DNA of 64,000 nucleotides. It comes from Melanocharis versteri (lineage: Eukaryota; Chordata; Aves; Passeriformes; Melanocharitidae). Made by a program: the position numbers and the translations under genes. Below are positions 56,104 to 64,000 of this stretch, piece after piece (the stretch's first letter is position 1; each line of letters begins with the position of its first letter). A model generated the notes under the pieces. It worked only from the letters and a program-made list of their open reading frames with translations. It was not told the DNA's origin and did no database searches. The stretch is taken from NCBI GenBank assembly GCA_013397845.1, contig VZTG01001901.1:1-64000 (forward strand). Reading direction: 5' to 3'.

Positions 56104-58032
56104 ACATGGTTTTTTCCCCCATGTTTTGCAGAATTTACCAGTTGCTTTCTGCGTTTTTAACCTGCAGCTTCTCCACTTTGCTCCTTGGTGCTGCAATCCG
56201 GATGGTCCCAGTCACAGGAGGGCATTTTAAGTTCCTCTTCCAGACTAATTGCTTGATTCATTCACTCTGGTCTAAAGTATCTAATCCCAGGCAGGGTTTT
56301 CCAGCATCCCACCCATGCTGGAATATTCCTCCCACGGCGTTACATCGGAGCCACATTTTCCTTCAACGTCATCCGTAATTTTTGTGTGAGTTCTCCGTTG
56401 CCTGCTAAATCCCGCCTTGTTCTTCCATTATTTTTTTACACCTCTTTTCCTGACACCCAGACCAGAGCAGGAAGGCTCATTCCCACATCCCCAGAATCCC
56501 GTCGGATCGTGGGAGTTTGGATCACCCGCACAGGATCGGAATAAAAAGTCAGAACAAGTTTAGGACGAGCTCACCTCGGTTTTTCTGTCATTCCCAAGGT
56601 TTGTTGCATGCACTCTGCGGATTTTAAGGAAGGGATCTCCAACTTCCAGCAAAAATTTGTGATTTAAATACTCATAATTCTATAAAAATAAAACTCTGAG
56701 TACTAAATATTTGCCATTCCATGAATTCTGCCTGTTCCAAGGATTTCATGTTCCTTGGTGACTGCTGAAAGCTTTTTAAAATAGACTGACAGCAACATCT
56801 TCTGATGAAAAAAATGTTTTAAAACTGGTTTTTAGCCTGAAGATGGGGCCTGGCATGGCTCTACCATTGTATAAAATTCATTGCACATTTTTGACAGTTA
56901 GAGAATAAATTATGTTAATAACTCCCAGAATGGGAATAAGGCAAGGCAGTCCAAGTCAGGGTAACACTGGGCTTTTTTTAAAAAAAATACCATTGACAGA
57001 ATTGATATTTTTTGTTTATTTGTATATTTTTATCTATAAAATGAATTTATTCACACACCAAATGTTACATCACTGTCCATCCAACGAATCCCAAACTTTT
57101 GCTGCTGCTGGCAGCGTTCAGAATTCCTATTTGATTCCCAAACATCCTCATAACCAACATTTATTTGTGAAAAATACCAGTGAGGAAGGAAAAATTAGTG
57201 ACAATTTCCTGACCCCTCACCATGACCTGGAAGAGTGTTGGAGCTTTAGGGATGACAAGTCAGTTTTCCTTAATCCAAGCAAAAACAATCCATAAAAAAA
57301 TGGATTTTGAAGCAAAAGAATGGACTTTTTTTCACTTTGACTTAAAAAGTTGGGTGGGAAATACCTATTTTGTAGCAAAATTTTATTTTTAAGGAATATT
57401 TTCCTTAATTTTTCTTTTATAAAGCGACTTTTAGAAGAGGCAAATGTTTGTAATTACCATAAAAAGTTCTGTTCAATTTCAGGACGCTGCCTGGAAAGGG
57501 AAATTTTCAAATTTCCCACCATAAATATTTGGTGAGGAGCCGTTGCTTTTTCAGCTGAGGAGTCGAAGGCTGGCACCTTATTCCCATGAATTTTTAGTGG
57601 GATGATGTTATCTGATGTCACTGCACTGTCAGGATCCAGCAATTCCGTGGATTTTACGGAGGACAGAACCCTCCAGCTGCACTCTCTTGGCTGCCCTGGA
57701 CCACAGACCATGGACCAGAGTCCCTTTGGAGTCAGGTCATTCCAGCCCTCCTAGCTGCTTCCCCGTGTCCCTACCTGCCCAAGGAAATGGATGGCTCAGC
57801 TTGCATCCCACTGGAATAACTGGAAAACTCCTGGAATCCCGGCAAAGCAGAGCTGGGTGAGGTGTTTTGTGCTTCGGAGAGCAGGTCAGCAGCGTAGGAA
57901 TCGCTGTGGAAAATTAGGGATTTGTGGAGATGGGATTATTGTGATTATCGAGCATCTGATACCTCTGGACCAAAATTTTGGGAAGCCCTTTTCCCAAAGC
58001 TGCTGTGAAACCCTGGAAGGCAGCAGGGAGAT
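56104..58032. other. Unique AT-rich DNA, no feature seen
   Basis: No repeat family recognised. The 127-codon plus frame at 56912-57295 is in A/T-rich DNA, has no splice borders and matches nothing I know. Confidence 0.4.
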
Positions 58033-58187
58033 TCCAGAGAGGCTGTGGAAGCCCCGTCCCTGGAAGTTCTCAGGGCCAGGTTGGATGGGGCTTGGAGCAC
58101 CCTGATCCAGGGAATGACATCCCTGTCCGTGGCAGGGGTCGGAACGAGGTGATCTTGAAGATCCCAAACCGTTTTGAGATTCTGATG
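58033..58187 (+). mobile_element. CR1 LINE 3' end
   Basis: 'attccagagaggctgtggaag', 'cccgtccctggaagttctc', 'aggttggatggggcttgg', 'gcaggggtcggaacgagg' and 'tgatcttgaagatcccaaacc', ending in 'gagattctgatg'. Plus orientation. Confidence 0.9.
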
Positions 58188-61100
58188 TTTCTTTTTCTTT
58201 CTCACCACAGGGAATTGTGTGTTAGAAATTAAGAAGTTCCTCTACCCAAGCATCCATATTTCCATGAAAATCACGGAGCTGCTGCAACCACAGGAGAATT
58301 CCCCTTGCCGGGTTTCTGCCCAGCAGGATTTATGATCCATCGTAAAGAACCCCTGCGCCTTTTGCTGCCTTTCCTGTGGTTTTCATCCCAACAGGTTCGT
58401 GGAATGGCACTGAAAAAATCCCAAACACACAAAATGTTCATGGGACTCATCCCAGAATTTCTCTGAATATTTTCATTTATATACTCTCAAATTATATAGA
58501 AACAAAACTTATTAATTTCATTTTTTAGAGACCAGCTGAATATTTTCAATTTTTTCACCTTGATAAAAATGAGACCCAAGGATTAAACTCATTCACAGAA
58601 ATGCTGTCCGAAAACCATCATTGTAAATAGGCAAAACAGATTAAAAATGTATCATTATTCCGGATTTTTGACTAGATCTTTGAAAAATTAACATTTTACC
58701 CATTGCCGCAGGTAGTGTGAGCTTGAATCAGGCACTTGGGTTTATCTTAATCTGTCTGGTGCCTCATTTATCCCTAAAATAATTTATCTTAGATTAAAAC
58801 CCCTATATTCCTGAGAGTAATTTAAAGCATCACCTGCAATATATTTCCCAGAATTTGTCCAGGTTATCCCGCCAGTTCCATGAAATAAAAAACCCCACAA
58901 AGCACATTTGGCAAAACAGTTGTATATTGAATTTTTCACACTTAAATATATACAAAAGATGCGCAACACAAACTCATTCCTTTAGAAGAGGGAGAAAAAT
59001 TGGGATTTGCTGCCATGAACCAGCTAAAAATGAGGGAAGCAGCTCCTAAACTTTAGTCAGCTCTGCAATAAATAGCTTAGATGAAAAAAACTTGAGGACT
59101 TTTGTGATTTTAAACCCCATTCCCAGCATTTATTATTAAATTGTAAATTATTCCCGGCAGGAATCTTTTTTTTTTTCCCACGATTTTGTTTGACACCTCT
59201 CCAAAGGAGCCCCTTCTCCTGCTAAAACCCTCAGGTCCGATTGCAACCCAAACAAGGAATGATTTAACAATGCCGCTGGGTTTTTCCTGGGAAGATGCCA
59301 TGAGAAGCAGCCACATGGGATAAATCCCTCCTCGGCATCAATCTGAGTGGGAAAAGACAACAAAAGGTGTCCCAAAAAGAAGTTTGGGGTCGGTTTCCAA
59401 GATAACAACAGAAATAAGCCTGGAGGTGTTTTTGAACGAGCCCTCGCGGCCCGTGGGTGGCCACGGCCGCCTCGGTCAGACTTTCCATGGATCCTGACAC
59501 GGGATGTGTGTGGTTTTCCTGGATAACGGAGCGTCGGTGGAGCGAGGTGGAGATTAACTAATCTCGGGTGTGTCTTCCCAGGGAATGACGCGGAAGGAGA
59601 GACGGGGCGGGAACGGGAGCCGCGAGAAGAGGAGCTGAAAGGAAGGAGCTCCTCCAGGAGACAAGACCCAATTATCTGAATATTCCCTGCTGGCCTCGGA
59701 GTGGAATCTCTCCAGGACAAGGAAAAATACACTATTTAAAGTGGTTTAGCTGATACAATCACTCCTCTGGGATTTATTCCATGCTTCTCGCTTTATATCT
59801 GTTTTTCATGGATAATCCGGCTGGTGACCTGACTGGAAACCCCTGACATTTGTTGTCATTGAACCATCCGAGAAGAGCTGCTGGAAAAAGAACAGATTTC
59901 TCAGGAAAAACATAAAAATAAAGAACTCCTCAGTGTTTCTTTCCCTTTCTGATAACATTTTCTGGTGAAAAATTGATGCTCAAATGTAAATTTACTTTTT
60001 TTTCCTGGTTCAGTATTGTATTTCAATGAAAAATATTGTGTTTGTGTGTTTCTTCTTTGATTATTATTTTAATTACTATTTTTACCAAAATCATAAAGCC
60101 TGACCTGGTCTAGCACTGCTCATCAATCAGATGCTCCAAGGAGCTGAAGTTTAGAGTAGAGAGCTCAACTTTCTTTTTGTTGTTCCCAACGAATATTTCT
60201 GCAATTCCAAAATTAAGGAGACACAAGGAAAGACAATTATTTTTTTCTCGGAACCCTGAAGAAATGACTCTGGAATTTTTTTAAGAGACGAGAGGAGACC
60301 TCAATGCCTCTCTTTGGCTTTGTGACTTCCATAAGTTCTTGTGAAAATCCCACCCACTGTACCTGCGGAATTATGGAGAGATTTTCCATTAATCCTAGAA
60401 AAGCACGAGCCTAAACCCCACCCATATCCAATGTCAACCCGTTATTCCATTTCCTTCAAAACCCCCAGGTGACATCCACGGCTACATATTTTATGTGTAT
60501 TTATAGTCTCCTGTCAATCAACCACTTAGAAATTTCTGGCATGGAAAAAAAAGCAAATTTTTCAGGATAATGCGGTTTCTTTAGCTCCAGAAAGATCCCG
60601 GACTGCGAGTTCTTGGAAAATAGGATTTGGAGAGAACTCAAGGAGTGTGGACTCCGTGGGAGAATTCCATCTGTAGTGTTTGGAGAAATACAAAGGTATC
60701 AGCAAGATAAAAACCAGCTGATTTATTGGAGCTCTTCAGGCAGGAAAGCAAATTTGGGCTCCGGCAACCATTCTGGTGTTAAATTCTGTATGCTGGGCTT
60801 TCAGCATTAAAAATAGAATTTAAAAAATAGAATGATGAGGAAACCCAATGGTTCCATGGATTTGACATTCAGGTCACTTTCAGGAGGGGAAGGGCCTTGT
60901 CAGAATGAACTGGAAAAAAAAAAAGGAAATTATTTTGATTACTGGAATTTTTTTGAATTTTGAGATGAATAATCAAAATATGACCTGGTTGTACTCTGCA
61001 TGATTTCATTACAAACTTTTCTTTACTAAAAAGTTAAGCTTTGAGAAGAATCACAGAGCCTGGAAATTCAGGAAAGACACAGGAAAGATTTTTTTTTGCC

Positions 61101-61951
61101 CATGAGTTTTCAGGACCAGACAGAAAAATTATGTAAGAAATAAAACTTTATCACTCTTTAACAGATCTGGAATTAAAACCCCAAGGGATTAAAGGTACTC
61201 TCACCTATATTCTGTTCATTTAATTGAGAAAATGTTAATTCCTTGGAAAAAATCTTGAATCTTTTCCAGATTCATTCAGGAAAATCAAGGATTTGAACCT
61301 GAGCTCCAATTCCTATGAGTGTCCAAATCCACTGGCTCTTTAGGAGTCATTATTTTCTCTTTTTCTCTCTCTCTGTTCATCATTTTTGTTGTATTTTATT
61401 TCCTGGAAGTGCCTCATTTTCCTTCCCAGCTGGCAGGAAAAAGAATTCTCAACGTGTCAATGCCTTTTCCCACCACCCAGTACAGATCATTAATAAATGG
61501 CCGGGTTTCCCAAAGATCGGATGGAGACAACATTCCTGGAGTTTTCCTCCTTTATTTCAGCTGTCCCTGAGTTCTTCTGGAGTGGTGTAAAATGATTTTT
61601 ATTAAATACCTGTGAAGACACTCAGAAAAGTTGATAAAATCTTCCTGAAGGTGGTCTATGAACAAAGGGAATAAAAGAAAACCACTCCATAAAGAGAAAA
61701 GACTGAAAAACAAATTATCTCATGGAAGAAGAAAGTTCAGATATTTAAAGAGGGAGAAAAGTGGGTAAATCATGGAATCTTTATTTGTTTCAAACAGAAA
61801 CACGGGGAATTCAGACCAAAAAGAGCCCAGATGCTCAGAAAGACTGAGAAAAAAAAGATAAAAATAAATAAAAGCTGACATAAAACCAATTAAATGCCTT
61901 ACTACAGACAGTAGTGAGTTTGTAGGTACAGCAGGAGCTGCCAATGCACAC
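58188..61951. other. AT-rich unique DNA with a CpG-rich patch
   Basis: 3.7 kb with no CR1. Mostly A/T-rich, with homopolymers of up to about 12. 59445-59640 stands out with about 20 CpGs by hand count in 200 bp. On the minus strand a 194-codon frame (59148-59732) crosses it. No exon could be assigned. Confidence 0.35.
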
Positions 61952-62020
61952 ATTGATTTTATTGGAGCTTTTAACACTGTCTCACATGACATTCTCAGAA
62001 ATAAACATAGTATGGATTAA
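61952..62020 (+). mobile_element. Decayed non-LTR reverse transcriptase fragment
   Basis: The plus strand translates as IDFIGAFNTVSHDILRNK. It aligns with the conserved 'DFxKAFDTVSHxxL' motif of LINE reverse transcriptases such as CR1 ORF2. Key changes are Lys-to-Gly and the catalytic-region Asp-to-Asn in FDTV/FNTV, and a stop follows 23 codons after the start of the match. It is a pseudogene relic; flanking parts of the ORF are not recognisable. Confidence 0.55.
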
Positions 62021-62145
62021 ATACCACGGGTTGGAGGCAAAAAAATTCTGGAAAACCTACTGGGAAAATAGGTACGAATGGAAATTTATAGGGAGTGAGT
62101 TCTGCAAGGGAAATGTCTGACAATGAATAAGGGGAGGTGATGAAC

Positions 62146-62307
62146 CATCATCATCGTCATCATTGTCATCATCAACATCGTCATCATCAACATCACCATC
62201 GTCATCATTGTCATCATCGTCATCGTCGTCATCATCATCACCGTCGTCATCGTCATCGTCAACATCACCATCGTCATCGTCACCGTCATCATCATCGTCA
62301 TCATCGT
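62146..62307 (+). repeat. Degenerate (CATCGT)/(ATC)n trinucleotide array
   Basis: About 54 triplets of cat/cgt/caa/cac read without a break in phase. It yields Ser-rich frames on one strand and Met/Thr-rich frames on the other. Substitutions keep the 3-bp phase throughout. Confidence 0.95.
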
Positions 62308-62681
62308 TGAGGATTCAGAGTGGAAGAGAAAGGAAAAGGGTTCCAATTTCTGATAGTAGTAAAAAAGGATGGATCAACACAAAATTTTCATGATCTGGTT
62401 GTTTCCCCAGAAAAAAAAATTGGATCATGGTCAGGAAGGACCCATAGAAGGGGGTGTGGGGAGGTGGGGATAAAAAAATCAGTACGAAATAGGAGATACT
62501 CAGAAATTGGCTCCACTGACGTCCTGCAGAGAATGTTCTGGGTGTTCCAGTGGGTCATAACTGAGTGGAAACCAACTTCCTTCACCTGTTGCCAAAGGAA
62601 AAGAGCACCTGGGAATGTGTGGAGGAATCTCTCTTAGGAACGGCCTAGGAATAGCAGGTTCTGTCCTTTTATCCTTCTAGA
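62308..62681. other. Unique DNA, no feature seen
   Basis: Short A-rich unique stretch between the trinucleotide array and a CR1 copy. Nothing recognised. Confidence 0.4.
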
Positions 62682-63105
62682 ACCCCAGAGTGGTTTTGTT
62701 CAGAAGGGAATTTAAGGCTCATCCAACCACGGGCAGGGACACCTCCCACTATCCCAGGCTGCTCCAAGCCCCAGTGTCCAGCCTGGCCTTGGACACTTCC
62801 AGGGATCCAGGGGCAGCCACAGCAAATCTGGGAATTCCATCCCAGCCCCTCCCCACCCTCCCAACCAGGAATTCCTTCCCAATATCCCATCCATCCCTGC
62901 CCTCTGGCAGTGGGAAGCCATTCCCAGTGTCCTGTCCCTCCATCCCTTGTCCCAAGTCCCTTTCCAGCTCTCCTGGAGCCCCTTCAGGCACTGGAAGGCC
63001 GCAATAAATTCTCCTTGAACCTTCTTTTCTCCAGGCTGAACAATCCCATCTCTCCCAGCCTTTCCTCCTGGAAGAGATTCTCCATTCCTTCTGATCATCT
63101 TCCCA
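62682..63105 (-). mobile_element. Long CR1 LINE 3' end
   Basis: Reverse complement: 'accacgggcagggacacctcc', 'gatccaggggcagccacag', 'ccaaccaggaattccttccc', 'ctggcagtgggaagcc', 'tccctccatcccttgtcc', 'tttccagctctcctggagcc', 'ggaaggccgcaataaattctc', 'ttcttttctccaggctgaac' and 'tctgatcatcttccc'. About 420 bp retained. The opposite-strand frames of 208 and 231 codons derive from it and are not genes. Confidence 0.95.
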
Positions 63106-63761
63106 TTTGGTGACAGCAGTTCCAAAGATTCCCTCATCCAAGGGCACAAAGGATGAATTTTCATGACAGCACCTCCCATGCCAAACCCCAGAGCTTTTCC
63201 AGCGGCACAGGAGATCCAAAGGAAAACACCGGGCTTTATTTTTAAGTGGGATCCAATGTCTCTGCAAGGGACCAAGGAAAACACCCAGCTCCAAGCTCCT
63301 GAATTTGTAGATATGGATAGTCTGGGTCGGAATTCCATGGCTCAGCCCTCCTCTAACTGTGACTTTTAATGCTGCCATGAAAACTCCAACATTCCATCTG
63401 CTGTATGCAAATCCCTCCTTATATTTTCCTTCGGAGACCTCCAAATGCTCTTAAAGCAGCCGAGCCTCTTCCTGAAGAATGCTGTTTATGCTTTGCTCCG
63501 TGCAGTTCCAACTTGATCCATTTCTTCACCTGGGACACCGGAGTGGGAATGCAAACAGGCTGGCAGGTTTTATTGGATCCCCTTTTATTAGGAGGAGAAA
63601 TCCCCACACACCATCCACAATGATTCTTTTTACAACAGCTCCCCTCGCACGCTCTGTGCGTCCCTGACAGCCAAAATTTGCTCCTGCTTCGAGATTTTTT
63701 ATTTTCTCTCTCCCACTGTGCTGAAGTTTATCCACTGTAGCTCACGTTGCCACCTGGATTG
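63106..63761. other. Unique DNA, no feature seen
   Basis: No repeat family or exon recognised. Confidence 0.4.
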
Positions 63762-63916
63762 TGGAATCATGGAATGATTTGGGCTGGAAAGGACCCTCAA
63801 GATAATCTTTTTCCACCTCCTGCCATGGGCAGGGACACCTTCCACTATCTCAGGCTGCTCCAAGCCCCGTCCAGCCTGGCCTTGGACACTTCCAGGGATC
63901 CAGGGGCAGCCACAGC
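63762..63916 (-). mobile_element. CR1 LINE 3' end cut at an assembly N
   Basis: Starts with the terminus 'gtggaatcatggaatgattt' and runs normally through 'gatccaggggcagccacagc'. It then stops at the N at 63917 exactly where sister copies continue 'ttctctgggaattcc'. The truncation is therefore an assembly break. Confidence 0.95.
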
Positions 63917-63917
63917 N

Positions 63918-64000
63918 GAAGGCTCTCACACAGATCCAGTGAATGTTCTCACACCGATCCAGTGAAGGTTCTCACACCGATCCAATGAAGGCTCTCACAC
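63918..64000 (+). repeat. 23-bp minisatellite, start of array
   Basis: Units begin at 63918, 63941, 63964 and 63987, of the form 'gaaggctctcacaccgatcc' plus 'agt', with one to three differences between units. The array runs off the window's right edge, so its length is unknown. Confidence 0.93.

Noticed and set aside
62712..63444. 208- and 231-codon minus frames
   Set aside because: Mostly the CR1 copy at 62682-63105; similar translations appear at 15.8, 33.5 and 43.3 kb.
1..64000. A novel multi-gene system (defence, biosynthetic or mobile)
   Set aside because: No cluster of real genes is visible; the coding potential is explained by repeats and composition, apart from one or two candidate exons.

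Overview
The window reads as vertebrate nuclear DNA, most likely avian and probably from a songbird. The main evidence is about 34 recognisable copies or fragments of the 3' end of CR1 LINEs. Their shared 3' end carries the 'ggttggaaRggacc' and 'ATTCTATG-like' tail signatures of bird CR1. Microsatellites, one LTR in antisense orientation and typical draft-assembly scars make up most of the rest. I see no bacterial-style gene organisation, no operons, no CRISPR array and no rRNA or tRNA gene. The many open frames are short, overlap on both strands, and mostly fall in CR1 copies or low-complexity tracts, so none is called as an ordinary gene. Layout: 1-6.7 kb is repeat-poor sequence with five CR1 pieces. 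6.65-9.4 kb is a CR1-free block with a splice-flanked 45-nt open segment (6929-6973), the best candidate for a real exon here, so the window may be mostly intronic. 10.9-18.1 kb is an assembly-damaged zone with single-N joins, three near-perfect duplicated segments, pyrimidine and GGAA simple repeats, and a 33-N gap. 18-38 kb holds mainly minus-oriented CR1 fragments separated by unique DNA, including conserved-looking, homeodomain- and RFX-motif-rich blocks near 25, 35 and 36-37 kb. 38.3-38.8 kb is CpG-rich with a GACA array. 40.9-58.2 kb contains nine plus-oriented CR1 pieces against one minus, plus an antisense LTR with U3 direct repeats, TATA box, poly(A) signal and GC-rich adjoining leader (53.5-54.35 kb). 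58-64 kb is AT-rich and holds a decayed reverse-transcriptase motif, an ATC/GTC trinucleotide array, two minus CR1 copies and, after a final N, the start of a 23-bp minisatellite. Nothing here amounts to a novel multi-gene system. The points most worth following up are the candidate micro-exon, the three false-duplication signatures, the CR1 strand switch near 38-41 kb, the LTR, the possible regulatory elements, and the CR1-to-minisatellite junction at 63917. All identifications come from reading the sequence and from general knowledge of bird repeats; no search was run.
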